This document shows, piece by piece, positions 8,359-15,906 of a stretch of 64,000 bases of DNA (the stretch's first letter is position 1; every line of letters starts with the position of its first letter). Made by a program: the position numbers and the translations under genes. Under the pieces are notes generated by a model that was given only the letters and a program-made list of their open reading frames with translations, was not told the DNA's origin and ran no database searches. The stretch comes from VFMC01 sp046331225 (lineage in GTDB: Bacteria > Actinomycetota > Acidimicrobiia > Acidimicrobiales > Ilumatobacteraceae). The DNA lies in NCBI GenBank assembly GCA_046331225.1, contig JAXLRF010000003.1:496001-560000 (forward strand), read 5' to 3'.

Positions 8359-8963
8359 CAGTGCGACTCCCCTGCGGCGCGCGCCTTCTGGCGCTCGTTG
8401 TACGAGTTGAGCACGCCCTTCGGCACGAACTCCTCGGCGGCGAGGCCGCGGCGAGCAGCGACGACGTCGGGGCGCTGCAGCGACTTGAGGCCGTTGATCG
8501 TGGCGCGGGCGACGTTGATGGCGTTCGACGAGCCGAGCGACTTGCAGAGCACGTCGTGGACGCCGGCCTCTTCGAGGATGATGCGGGCCGCACCACCGGC
8601 GATGACGCCGGTACCGGCGGCAGCCGGCTTCATCAGCACACGGCCGGCCGAGTTGATGCCGATCACCGGGTGGGTGATCGTCGAACCCGCCAGCGGCACG
8701 TCGAACAGGTTGCGCTTGGCCTCCTCGGTGCCCTTCTGGATCGCCAGGGGCACTTCCTTGGCCTTGCCGTAGCCGAGACCGACGCGGCCGTTGCCGTCAC
8801 CCACCACGACGAGCGCGGTGAAGCTGAAGCGACGACCACCCTTCACGACCTTGGCCACACGGTTGATCGTGATGACACGCGACTCGCGCAGGCCGTTGGG
8901 ATCCGGGGTCGGCTCGTTGTTGCCGCGGTTGTCGCGGTTGCCGTAGTTGCTGGGACCGGCCAT
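8358..8963 (-). CDS. rpsE: 30S ribosomal protein S5
   Basis: 201 residues. The double-stranded RNA-binding S5 domain is seen in ESRVITINRVAKVVKGGRRF and ALVVVGDGNGRVGLGYGKA; the C-terminal domain has AGTGVIAGGAARIILEEAGV. S5 acts in decoding accuracy and mRNA entry. A 25-residue hydrophilic Asn/Arg-rich N-terminal extension (NYGNRDNRGNN) precedes the domain. Start ATG overlaps the rplR stop by one base, and a stop/start overlap links it to rpmD. Confidence 0.96.
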   Translation of the reverse strand: MAGPSNYGNRDNRGNNEPTPDPNGLRESRVITINRVAKVVKGGRRFSFTALVVVGDGNGRVGLGYGKAKEVPLAIQKGTEEAKRNLFDVPLAGSTITHPVIGINSAGRVLMKPAAAGTGVIAGGAARIILEEAGVHDVLCKSLGSSNAINVARATINGLKSLQRPDVVAARRGLAAEEFVPKGVLNSYNERQKARAAGESH

Positions 8964-9331
8964 CAGAACTCCAAACCTGCTTCACGAGCTGCGGCGGCGA
9001 CCGCAGCGATCCGGCCGTGGTAGGCGAAGCCACCACGGTCGAACACGACCTTGTCGACGCCGGCGGCCTTGGCGCGCTCGGCGATCAGCTGGCCGAGGCG
9101 CGTCGCGGCCTCGACGTTGGAGCCACGGCCGGCGCTGCGCTGGGTGGCCTCCTGGCTCGAGGCCGACACGAGCGTGCGACCCAGGTCGTCGTCGATGACC
9201 TGGAGCACGAGGTGACGGTTCGAGCGGTAGACGGCCAGGCGCGGACGCTCGGCGGTGCCGTGGATCTTCTTGCGGACGCGAGCGTGGCGGACGAGCCGGC
9301 TCTCGCGGCGCTTCTGGGCGACCTTGGTCAT
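8963..9331 (-). CDS. rplR: 50S ribosomal protein L18
   Basis: 122 residues, standard length. Begins MTKVAQKRRESRLVRHARVR, the basic tail that binds 5S rRNA, followed by ERPRLAVYRSNRH and the C-terminal VVFDRGGFAYHGRI. The ATG at 9331 was chosen over longer in-frame starts because the extra upstream residues would lie inside rplF and match nothing in L18. Eight bases separate it from the rplF stop. Confidence 0.95.
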   Translation of the reverse strand: MTKVAQKRRESRLVRHARVRKKIHGTAERPRLAVYRSNRHLVLQVIDDDLGRTLVSASSQEATQRSAGRGSNVEAATRLGQLIAERAKAAGVDKVVFDRGGFAYHGRIAAVAAAAREAGLEF

Positions 9332-9338
9332 GGCGTCC

Positions 9339-9881
9339 TCACTTCTTTCCGGTCTTGCCGGCCTTGCGCAAGACCTTCTCGCCGAGATAGCGAACGCCCT
9401 TGCCCTTGTACGGCTCGGGCTTGCGGATGGCACGGATGTTCGCGGCCACCTGGCCGACGACTTCTTTGTCGATGCCACGCACGATGATGCGGGTCTGCGA
9501 CGGGGTCTCGAAGGTGACGCCCTCGGGGGCGTTCACCAGGACCGGGTGGCTGAACCCGAGCGCGAGGCGCAGCGTCGAGGGGCCCTGGGCCTCGGCGCGG
9601 TAGCCGACGCCGATGATCTCGAGCTCCTTCGAGAAGCCGTCGGTGACACCGACGACCATGTTGCTCACCAGCGTGCGGGTGAGACCGTGCAGCGAGCGGT
9701 TCTCGCGGGCGTCGTCGGGACGCTCGACGAGGAGGGTGCCCTCGTCCTGGCGGACCGTGATCGCGCCCGGGATCGAGCGGCTGAGGGTGCCCTTCGGACC
9801 CTTCACGGTGACGGCGCCGCCGCTGATGCTGACGTCGACGCCACCAGGAACGGTGATGGGGGCCTTACCGATGCGGGACAT
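9339..9881 (-). CDS. rplF: 50S ribosomal protein L6
   Basis: 180 residues, two related alpha/beta domains. Starts MSRIGKAPITVPGGV, the conserved L6 N terminus, with GGAGG just upstream in the minus-strand message (GAGTGGAGGAGCTC), so this ATG is preferred over one 15 bases earlier. Contains SLHGLTRTLVSNMVVGVTDG and the C-terminal signature PEPYKGKGVRYLGE. Binds near the GTPase-associated centre of the large subunit. Confidence 0.95.
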   Translation of the reverse strand: MSRIGKAPITVPGGVDVSISGGAVTVKGPKGTLSRSIPGAITVRQDEGTLLVERPDDARENRSLHGLTRTLVSNMVVGVTDGFSKELEIIGVGYRAEAQGPSTLRLALGFSHPVLVNAPEGVTFETPSQTRIIVRGIDKEVVGQVAANIRAIRKPEPYKGKGVRYLGEKVLRKAGKTGKK

Positions 9882-9896
9882 GTCGAGCTCCTCCAC

Positions 9897-10298
9897 TCAC
9901 CACACGTAGCAGAGGACCTCGCCGCCCACGTTGCGCTTGCGCGCATCGCGGTCGGTCATGAGGCCGTTGCTGGTGGACAGGACGGCCACACCCAGGCCGC
10001 CGAGCACGCGCGGGATCGCGTTGCCCTTGCGGTAGACCCGCAGGCCGGGGGTGGAGATGCGACGGAGACCCGAGATCGTGCGGTGACGATCGGCGGAGTA
10101 CTTCATCGTGATGGTCAGCACGTCGCCAGGACCCGAGGTGGACGGCGACACCGTGAAACCGGCGATGTAGCCCTCCTTCTCGAGGATCTTCGCGAGTGCG
10201 ACCTTCTGCTTGCTGCAGGGCATGCGAACCTCGTCGTGCATCGCCGTGTTGGCGTTGCGGATCCGGGTGAGCATGTCGGCGATGGGATCAGTGAGCAT
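9897..10298 (-). CDS. rpsH: 30S ribosomal protein S8
   Basis: 133 residues. Starts MLTDPIADMLTRIRNANTA and ends in the S8 signature RRVLGG-like IPRVLGGLGVAVLSTSNGLM. Binds the central domain of 16S rRNA, and in E. coli it is the translational repressor of the spc operon; whether that holds here is unknown. Nine bases follow the rpsN stop; the next gene, rplF, has its own strong ribosome binding site. Confidence 0.95.
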   Translation of the reverse strand: MLTDPIADMLTRIRNANTAMHDEVRMPCSKQKVALAKILEKEGYIAGFTVSPSTSGPGDVLTITMKYSADRHRTISGLRRISTPGLRVYRKGNAIPRVLGGLGVAVLSTSNGLMTDRDARKRNVGGEVLCYVW

Positions 10299-10307
10299 CG
10301 TGCCTCC

Positions 10308-10493
10308 TCACCAGCTCGCCTTGGTCAGGCCCGGGATCTCGCCTGCGTGAGCCATCTCACGGAGGCAGATCCGGCAGAGGCCGAACTGGCGGTAGACGGA
10401 ACGGGCGCGACCGCAACGGCGGCAACGCGTGTAGCCACGCACCTTGTACTTGGGCTTGGCGTTGGCCTTGTTGATCTGCGACTTCTTTGCCAT
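10308..10493 (-). CDS. rpsZ: 30S ribosomal protein S14, zinc-binding type Z
   Basis: 61 residues, the short zinc-binding form of S14 typical of actinobacteria and firmicutes. Two CxxC pairs (CRRC and CRIC) surround GRARSVYRQFGL and hold one zinc. The C-terminal REMAHAGEIPGLTKASW is the conserved rRNA-contacting tail. Located between rplE and rpsH as expected. Zinc-free long S14 paralogues occur in many actinobacteria; none is in this window. Confidence 0.95.
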   Translation of the reverse strand: MAKKSQINKANAKPKYKVRGYTRCRRCGRARSVYRQFGLCRICLREMAHAGEIPGLTKASW

Positions 10494-10508
10494 GTCGGTG
10501 CCCTTCCC

Positions 10509-11171
10509 TTACTTCTTCTTCTTCGCCTGGGGCTTGGCGGCACCCTTGCCGCCACCACGCACCGGGCCCCGGCGCTTGGCCTTCTTGGGAGCGGCCACCG
10601 CATCGGCACCGCGCTTGAACGGGAAACCGAACGCATCGAGGAGGGCCTTGCCCTGCTCGTTGGTCGTCGCCGTCGTGACGATGGTGATGTCCATGCCACG
10701 AGGAGCGTCGATCTTGTCGTAGTCGATCTCCGGGAACACCGTCTGCTCGCTGAGCCCGAAGGTGTAGTTGCCACGGCCGTCCCAGCTGTGGGCCGGCAGG
10801 CCGCGGAAGTCGCGGATGCGGGGGATCGCGACCGCGATCAGGCGGTCGAGGAACTCCCACATGCGGTCGCCGCGCAGGGTGACCTTGCAGCCGATCGACT
10901 GGCCCTCACGGAGCTTGAAGCCGGCGATCGAGTTGCCGGCCTTGGTGATGATCGGCTTCTGACCCGAGATCATCGTGAGGTCGCGCACGGCACCCTCGAG
11001 CAGCGACGGCTGCTGGGTGGCCTTGCCGACGCCCATGTTGATCACGATCTTCTCGAGCTTCGGGACCTGCATCACGTTGCCGAGACCGAGCTGGTCCTTC
11101 AGCGCCGCCTTCACCTCGGCGTCGTACTTCTGCTTGAGGCGCGGGGCCTCTGTCGTTGCGGTGTCGCTCAC
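10509..11171 (-). CDS. rplE: 50S ribosomal protein L5 with Lys-rich tail
   Basis: 220 residues versus about 180 for most L5 proteins. The core is standard: NVMQVPKLEKIVINMGVG, LTMISGQKPIITKA, LREGQSIGCKVTLRG and AHSWDGRGNYTFGL. The ~32-residue tail is basic (KKAKRRGPVRGGGKG, ending KKKK) and probably contacts rRNA; it is an extension of the usual protein. L5 joins 5S rRNA to the large subunit. GTG start overlaps the rplX stop (GTGA). Confidence 0.94.
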   Translation of the reverse strand: MSDTATTEAPRLKQKYDAEVKAALKDQLGLGNVMQVPKLEKIVINMGVGKATQQPSLLEGAVRDLTMISGQKPIITKAGNSIAGFKLREGQSIGCKVTLRGDRMWEFLDRLIAVAIPRIRDFRGLPAHSWDGRGNYTFGLSEQTVFPEIDYDKIDAPRGMDITIVTTATTNEQGKALLDAFGFPFKRGADAVAAPKKAKRRGPVRGGGKGAAKPQAKKKK

Positions 11172-11473
11172 CCGATCACCTCTCCGGTGCGCTTGGCGAT
11201 GCGGACCTTCGAGCCGTCCGCGTTGGTCTGGTAGCCCACGCGCGTCGGCTTGCCCTTGTGGACGAGCATGACGTTGCTGGCGTCGATCGGCATGTCGCGG
11301 TCGATGATGCCGCCCTGCTGGTTCGCGCTGCGGGCCTTCTGGTGCTTCTTGGCGGTGTTGACGCCGGTGACGATCACCTTGTTGTCGGACGGGAAGACCT
11401 GGGCGACCTCGCCCTCCTTGCCCTTGTCCTTGCCGGCGATCACCACGACGGTGTCACCCTTCTTGAGCTTCAC
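11168..11473 (-). CDS. rplX: 50S ribosomal protein L24
   Basis: 101 residues. N-terminal KOW motif (LKKGDTVVVIAGKDKGKEG) and the middle GVNTAKKHQKARSANQQGGI are diagnostic. L24 is an early assembly initiator for the large subunit. GTG start directly follows the rplN stop with no gap; its stop overlaps the rplE start by four bases. Confidence 0.95.
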   Translation of the reverse strand: MKLKKGDTVVVIAGKDKGKEGEVAQVFPSDNKVIVTGVNTAKKHQKARSANQQGGIIDRDMPIDASNVMLVHKGKPTRVGYQTNADGSKVRIAKRTGEVIG

Positions 11474-11842
11474 TCAGATCACCTCCGGAGCGAGCGAGAC
11501 GATGCGCATGAACTTCTTGTCACGCAGCTCGCGACCCACCGGGCCGAAGATGCGGGTGCCACGCGGCGTGAGGTCGTCTTTGATGATGACGGCCGCGTTC
11601 TCGTCGAAGCGGATGTAGCTGCCGTCGGGACGGCGCTTCTCCTTCTTCACACGGACGACGACGCACTTGACGACGTCGCCCTTCTTCACCGCCGCGCCCG
11701 GGATGGCGTCCTTGACGGAGGCGACGAAGATGTCACCGATCGACGCATAGCGACGACGGGTGCCGCCCAGCACCTTGATGCAGAGCACTTCCTTGGCGCC
11801 GCTGTTGTCGGCGACGCGGAGACGGGACTCCTGCTGGATCAC
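11474..11842 (-). CDS. rplN: 50S ribosomal protein L14
   Basis: 122 residues, the invariant length for L14. Starts IQQESRLRVADNSGAKEV and carries GDVVKCVVVRVKKEKRRPDG and the C-terminal GPVGRELRDKKFMRIVSLAPE. Forms part of the subunit bridge. The GTG start overlaps the rpsQ stop by four bases (GTGA), implying coupled translation. Confidence 0.96.
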   Translation of the reverse strand: MIQQESRLRVADNSGAKEVLCIKVLGGTRRRYASIGDIFVASVKDAIPGAAVKKGDVVKCVVVRVKKEKRRPDGSYIRFDENAAVIIKDDLTPRGTRIFGPVGRELRDKKFMRIVSLAPEVI

Positions 11843-12120
11843 TTGGCACGCTCCAGGACCTCGACGACCCGCCAGCGCTTGTTCTTGCTGAGCGGACGGG
11901 TCTCCATCACGCGGACCTTGTCGCCGATGTTGACGTCGTTGGTCTCGTCGTGGGCGTACAGCTTCTTGGTACGGAGCATGAACTTGCCGTACTTCGGGTG
12001 ACGCACGCGCTCGACGACGGCGACGACGGCGGTCTTCTCCATCTTGTTCGAGACGACGACGCCCTCGCGCACCTTGCGCGCGCTGCGCTCGGTGTCGGTG
12101 GTTTCGGTGGTGTCGGCCAT
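11839..12120 (-). CDS. rpsQ: 30S ribosomal protein S17
   Basis: 93 residues. The OB-fold S17 core is REGVVVSNKMEKTAVVAVV, HPKYGKFMLRTKKLYAHDE and GDKVRVMETRPLSKNKRW. The ATG at 12120 gives a slightly acidic 15-residue N-terminal extension (ADTTETTDTERS) common in actinobacterial S17. Longer in-frame starts run into rpmC and are rejected. Five bases separate it from rpmC. Confidence 0.95.
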   Translation of the reverse strand: MADTTETTDTERSARKVREGVVVSNKMEKTAVVAVVERVRHPKYGKFMLRTKKLYAHDETNDVNIGDKVRVMETRPLSKNKRWRVVEVLERAK

Positions 12121-12125
12121 GGGGG

Positions 12126-12341
12126 TCACTTCCCGCTCTCGGCAGCGGCGATCTCGCGCTGACGGATGTAGGTGTTGATGCGTGCGATCTGGCGGCGCAC
12201 GGTGCGGATCTCGGCGTTGTTGTCGAGCTGACCGGTGGCGTTGCGGAACCGCAGGTTGAGCGCCTCCTGCTTGGTGGCGCGCAGCTCGTCGACGAGTGCG
12301 GCGAGGGAGAGCTCGGCGAGCTCCTTGTTCGAGCGGGCCAT
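12126..12341 (-). CDS. rpmC: 50S ribosomal protein L29
   Basis: 71 residues, all-helical. LAELSLAALVDELRATKQEALNLRF is the family core, here abridged to DELRATKQEALNLRFR, followed by TVRRQIARINTYIRQRE. L29 lies at the polypeptide exit and helps dock trigger factor and SRP. ATG overlaps the rplP stop by one base. Confidence 0.94.
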   Translation of the reverse strand: MARSNKELAELSLAALVDELRATKQEALNLRFRNATGQLDNNAEIRTVRRQIARINTYIRQREIAAAESGK

Positions 12342-12757
12342 CAGAACGCCTCCTCACGGGTGATGATGCGAGCCTTGATCGGCAGCTTCTGGATCGCCTT
12401 GTTGAGGGCGGCCTTGGCCGTCTCCTCGTTGGGGAACGAGAGCTCGAACAGCACGCGGCCGGGCTTGACGACGGCCACCCAGAACTCGGGGTTGCCCTTG
12501 CCCGAACCCATGCGGGTCTCGGCCGGCTTCTTGGTGACCGGCTTGTCCGGGAACACGTTGATCCAGACCTTGCCACCACGCTTGATGGCTCGGGTCATGG
12601 CGATACGTGCGGCCTCGATCTGGCGGGCGGTCAGCCAGCCCGGCTCGAGCGCCTGGATCCCGTACTCACCGAAGGCGAGGTTGGTCCCGCCCTTGGCGGC
12701 ACCGGTCATCCGGCCTCGCTGGTGCTTGCGGTGTGCGACTTTGCGCGGCATCAACAT
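12341..12757 (-). CDS. rplP: 50S ribosomal protein L16
   Basis: 138 residues. Starts MLMPRKVAHRKHQRGRMTG and shows AMTRAIKRGGKVWINVFPDK and GKGNPEFWVAVVKPGRVLFE. L16 organises the tRNA-binding region near the peptidyl-transferase centre. Its ATG is two bases after the rpsC stop. No deviation from the family is seen. Confidence 0.96.
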   Translation of the reverse strand: MLMPRKVAHRKHQRGRMTGAAKGGTNLAFGEYGIQALEPGWLTARQIEAARIAMTRAIKRGGKVWINVFPDKPVTKKPAETRMGSGKGNPEFWVAVVKPGRVLFELSFPNEETAKAALNKAIQKLPIKARIITREEAF

Positions 12758-12759
12758 GG

Positions 12760-13641
12760 TCAGTCCTCCCCACGGAAGTGAGGTGCCTCGTGCCCTTCGT
12801 GGGTACGACGAGCGATGTCTTCTTCTTCGTCCAGCAGCTTCTCGAGCTCGGGATCGGCTTCCTTCAGCAGCGGCGTGGCCTCGGGCTCGAGGTCGTCGAG
12901 CTTGCGGGGGCCGGCCGAGCTGACGACGCGGCGGGGACCGGCGGCGGCGCCCGACGTCTCGCCGACGGCCATGGCGGCCTCACGGGCGATCTTGTCGTCG
13001 CTCTGCGCCTTGTAGGGCACGATGTCGCCCTTGTAGATCCACACCTTGACGCCCACGCGGCCGCTCGAGGTACGGGCCTCGCGGAAGCCGAAGTCGATGT
13101 CGGCGCGCAGCGTGTGCAGCGGCACGCGACCCTCGCGGTACCACTCGGTGCGGCTCATCTCGGCGCCGCCGAGACGACCCGAGCACTGCACGCGGATGCC
13201 GAGGGCACCGGCGCGCTGCGCGTTCTGGACCGCACGCTTCATCGCACGGCGGAACGCGATGCGGTTGGCGAGCTGGTCGGCGACACCCTGGGCGATCAGC
13301 GCGGCGTCGAGCTCGGGGCTCTTGATCTCGACGATGTTGAGCTGCACCTTCGGGTTGCCGGTGATCTGGGTGAGCAGGGCGCGCAGCTCGTCGGCCTGGG
13401 CGCCGCGACGACCGATCACGATGCCCGGGCGGGCCGTGTGGATGTCGACGCGGACCTTGTCGCGGGTGCGCTCGATCTCGATGCGGCTGACGGCCGCCGA
13501 CTCGAGCTTGCCCATGAGCGCCCGACGGATCTTCCAGTCCTCGGTCAGGTACTCCTTGTAGTCACGGTCGGAGAACCAGCGGCTCTTCCATTCCGTGGTG
13601 ACGCCCAGGCGGAAGCCGTAGGGGTTGATCTTCTGGCCCAT
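12760..13641 (-). CDS. rpsC: 30S ribosomal protein S3 with acidic C-terminal tail
   Basis: 293 residues compared with ~220-275 usually. The core has MGQKINPYGFRLGVTTEWKS, the KH-domain loop GIVIGRRGAQ and the C-terminal VKVWIYKGDIVPY. The last ~65 residues are an acidic, Glu-rich tail (EPEATPLLKEADPELEKLLD) with no counterpart in short S3 proteins. S3 lines the mRNA entry tunnel. Three bases separate it from rplV, which also has a long extension, so two adjacent ribosomal genes here carry added tails. Confidence 0.95.
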   Translation of the reverse strand: MGQKINPYGFRLGVTTEWKSRWFSDRDYKEYLTEDWKIRRALMGKLESAAVSRIEIERTRDKVRVDIHTARPGIVIGRRGAQADELRALLTQITGNPKVQLNIVEIKSPELDAALIAQGVADQLANRIAFRRAMKRAVQNAQRAGALGIRVQCSGRLGGAEMSRTEWYREGRVPLHTLRADIDFGFREARTSSGRVGVKVWIYKGDIVPYKAQSDDKIAREAAMAVGETSGAAAGPRRVVSSAGPRKLDDLEPEATPLLKEADPELEKLLDEEEDIARRTHEGHEAPHFRGED

Positions 13642-13644
13642 GTG

Positions 13645-14475
13645 TCAGCTCTCCTCGCCGTCGGCGGCGGCATCGTCGGCATCGTCGGCGCTCGCGCTGC
13701 CGGGGGCGCTGAAGCCCGCGGCCTCGGCGTGCTCGGCGGTGTCGAAGTACACCTCGGCGATCGTCTGGTTGTAGTGGCGGCCGCCGGGCACGTGGTACAG
13801 CATCGAGTCGGCGTTGCCCTTGATCTCGAAGCCCTCGGGCGCCGAGCCGTCGGCGAGCGGCTTGGCCGAGCCTGCCCACTCGCCGGCCTCGAAGGCGGCC
13901 TCGACGATCGCCTCGGCCTCGGCGTGCGTGGTCTCGGTGCTCTCGGTCGACCCGCCGGTCTTGGCCTGCTGGGCGCGCTGACGGCTGCGCTCGACGCGGT
14001 CACGGCGGCTGGCGGCCGAGCCGGTGGCGGCACGACGGCGGCCGGCAGCGGTGCTGCGGGCGGCGCGGGCCTGCACGACCTGGAGGCGGTCGTCGTCGAG
14101 ACGAGCGACCACGACGGTGATGTGGGCGGTGCGCTTCTTGATGCGACCGGCGCGGCCGCGAGCACGCGGGGTGAACCGCTTGAGCGTCGGGCCCTCGTCG
14201 GCGTAGGCGGCGAGCACGAACAGCTCGTCGGCGTCCTGCGCGTCGTTGTTGACGGCGTTGGCCACTGCCGAGGCCAGCACCTTGCGCACGGCCACGGCGG
14301 CCTCGCGGTCGGTGAACTGCAGCACCTCGTCGGCCTGACGGACGGGCAGGTCGCGGATGAGGTCGAGCACGACGCGCACCTTCGACGCCGACATGCGGAC
14401 GTACTTGGCGCTCGCCTTGGTGCCGACGCGCTCGCCGGCGACGAACGACTTCTCGTTGAGCTTGGGACCGGTCAT
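13645..14475 (-). CDS. rplV: 50S ribosomal protein L22 fused to a C-terminal sunset-like domain
   Basis: 276 residues, more than twice the usual ~115. Residues 1-127 are a normal L22 (YVRMSASKVRVVLDLIRD; ADEGPTLKRFTPRARGRAGR). Residues 128-205 are a linker, first Arg/Ala-rich, then acidic and Ala-rich. Residues ~215-258 form a distinct module: IKGN at 218-221, LYHVPGG at 226-232, Tyr235, then YFDTAEHAEAAGF. This matches the short domain I know as the sunset domain from actinobacterial envelope and secreted proteins. The tail ends acidic. The L22 core inserts a beta hairpin into the exit tunnel; its C terminus is near the ribosome surface, so the extra domain could project outward. The whole frame is continuous and keeps the codon bias, so it is not a misread intergenic region. 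Confidence 0.9.
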   Translation of the reverse strand: MTGPKLNEKSFVAGERVGTKASAKYVRMSASKVRVVLDLIRDLPVRQADEVLQFTDREAAVAVRKVLASAVANAVNNDAQDADELFVLAAYADEGPTLKRFTPRARGRAGRIKKRTAHITVVVARLDDDRLQVVQARAARSTAAGRRRAATGSAASRRDRVERSRQRAQQAKTGGSTESTETTHAEAEAIVEAAFEAGEWAGSAKPLADGSAPEGFEIKGNADSMLYHVPGGRHYNQTIAEVYFDTAEHAEAAGFSAPGSASADDADDAAADGEES

Positions 14476-14759
14476 CAGCGGCGACCCTTCGTGTTCTTCT
14501 CCTGGCCGGCGTGGTACTTGAAGGTCCGCGTGGGGCTGAACTCACCCAGCTTGTGACCGACCATGCTCTCGGTGACGTACACCGGCACGTGCTTGCGACC
14601 GTCGTGGACGGCGATGGTGTGCCCGACCATGTCGGGGATGATCGTGCTGCGACGGCTCCAGGTCTTGATGACCTTGCGCTCGCCGGCGGCGTTCTGCGCG
14701 TCCACCTTCTTCAGCAGGTGGTCGTCGACGAACGGGCCCTTCTTCAGGCTGCGTGACAT
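14475..14759 (-). CDS. rpsS: 30S ribosomal protein S19
   Basis: 94 residues. Starts MSRSLKKGPFVDDHLLKKV and shows TWSRRSTIIPDMVGHTIAVHDGR, abridged here as STIIPDMVGHT, then MVGHKLGEFSPTRTFKYH. Binds the 16S rRNA head near the decoding site. Its stop overlaps the rplV start by one base; rplB lies six bases upstream. Confidence 0.96.
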   Translation of the reverse strand: MSRSLKKGPFVDDHLLKKVDAQNAAGERKVIKTWSRRSTIIPDMVGHTIAVHDGRKHVPVYVTESMVGHKLGEFSPTRTFKYHAGQEKNTKGRR

Positions 14760-14765
14760 GTGGGA

Positions 14766-15602
14766 TTACCTCCGGCCCTTGCTCGTACGACGACGGCGGA
14801 CGATGAGCTGCTGCGACGCCTTCTTCTTGTTGCGGGTGCGACCCTCGGGCTTGCCCCAGGGCGACACCGCGGGACGGCCACCCGAGGTACGGCCCTCGCC
14901 ACCACCGAGCGGGTGGTCGACCGGGTTCATCGCGACACCACGGGTCTGCGGGCGCTTGCCCTTCCAGCGGTTGCGGCCGGCCTTGCCGACCTTCACGAGC
15001 TCGTGCTCGCTGTTGCCGACCTCGCCGACGGTGGCGCGGCAGTCGATCAGCACGCGGCGCATCTCGGTGGAGGGCATGCGCAGGGTGGCGAACTCGCCTT
15101 CCTTCGCGACCAGCTGGACGGCCATGCCGGCCGAGCGGGCGATCTTGCCGCCCTGGCCGGGGCGCAGCTCGACGTTGTGCACCGTGGTACCGACCGGGAT
15201 GAAGCGCAGCGGCAGGGCGTTGCCCGGCTTGATGTCGGCGCCCTGGCCGCTCGACACGTGTGCGCCGACCTCGAGGCCCTTGGGGGCCAGGATGTAGGCC
15301 TTCTCGCCGTCGGCGTAGTGCAGCAGGGCGATGCGGCAGGTGCGGTTCGGGTCGTACTCGATGGCGGCGACCTTGGCGGTCACGCCGTCCTTGACGCGCT
15401 TGAAGTCGACCAGGCGGTACTGGCGCTTGTGGCCGCCACCGCGGTGGCGGGCGGTCTTGCGTCCGTAGACGTTGCGACCGCCGCTCTTGCTGATCGGGGC
15501 GAGCAGCGTCTTCTCGGGCGTCGTCTTCGTGATCTCCGAGAAGTCGGAGGTCGTCTGGAAGCGACGGCCCGGGCTCGTGGGCTTGCGGGAACGAATGGCC
15601 AT
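14766..15602 (-). CDS. rplB: 50S ribosomal protein L2
   Basis: 278 residues, normal length. Carries RKPTSPGRRFQTTSDFSEI, GRKTARHRGGGHKRQYR, the central SAGMAVQLVAKEG and the peptidyl-transferase-proximal signature RGVAMNPVDHPLGGGEGR with the conserved His. L2 is needed for subunit joining. It ends with TAA, one of only two ribosomal genes in this cluster to do so, the other being rplE. Confidence 0.97.
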   Translation of the reverse strand: MAIRSRKPTSPGRRFQTTSDFSEITKTTPEKTLLAPISKSGGRNVYGRKTARHRGGGHKRQYRLVDFKRVKDGVTAKVAAIEYDPNRTCRIALLHYADGEKAYILAPKGLEVGAHVSSGQGADIKPGNALPLRFIPVGTTVHNVELRPGQGGKIARSAGMAVQLVAKEGEFATLRMPSTEMRRVLIDCRATVGEVGNSEHELVKVGKAGRNRWKGKRPQTRGVAMNPVDHPLGGGEGRTSGGRPAVSPWGKPEGRTRNKKKASQQLIVRRRRTSKGRR

Positions 15603-15615
15603 GACTTCTCCGACC

Positions 15616-15906
15616 TCAGTTCTCGAACAGCGGGATCTCGTTGCCCGCTGCGAGGGTGACGATGGCGCGCTTGGTGTCGGGCTTGGTGCCCTGCTTGTTG
15701 ATGCGGCGGGCGCGGGTCTTCTTGCCCTTGCGGTTCAGGGTGTTGACCTTCAGCACCTGCACGCCCCAGATCGCCTCGACGGCGTCGTGGATCTCGGGCT
15801 TGCTGGCGGCGGGGTGCACCTTGAAGGTGTAGACGCCCTGCTCGATCAGGCCGTAGCTCTTCTCCGAGACGACCGGGGCGATGATGATGTCGCGGGGGTC
15901 CTTCAT
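15616..15906 (-). CDS. rplW: 50S ribosomal protein L23
   Basis: 96 residues. DPRDIIIAPVVSEKSYGLIE and YTFKVHPAASKPEIHDAVE followed by VLKVNTLNRKGK are the L23 signature. It sits at the tunnel exit and docks trigger factor and SRP. ATG overlaps the rplD stop (ATGA), so the two are coupled. Confidence 0.96.
   Translation of the reverse strand: MKDPRDIIIAPVVSEKSYGLIEQGVYTFKVHPAASKPEIHDAVEAIWGVQVLKVNTLNRKGKKTRARRINKQGTKPDTKRAIVTLAAGNEIPLFEN

Noticed and set aside
9255..14556. Long plus-strand open frames (659 and 649 codons) opposite the ribosomal genes
   Set aside because: They are antisense to well-identified ribosomal proteins, have unnatural composition (rich in Asp, Val, His, Arg) and arise from high GC at third positions of the real genes.
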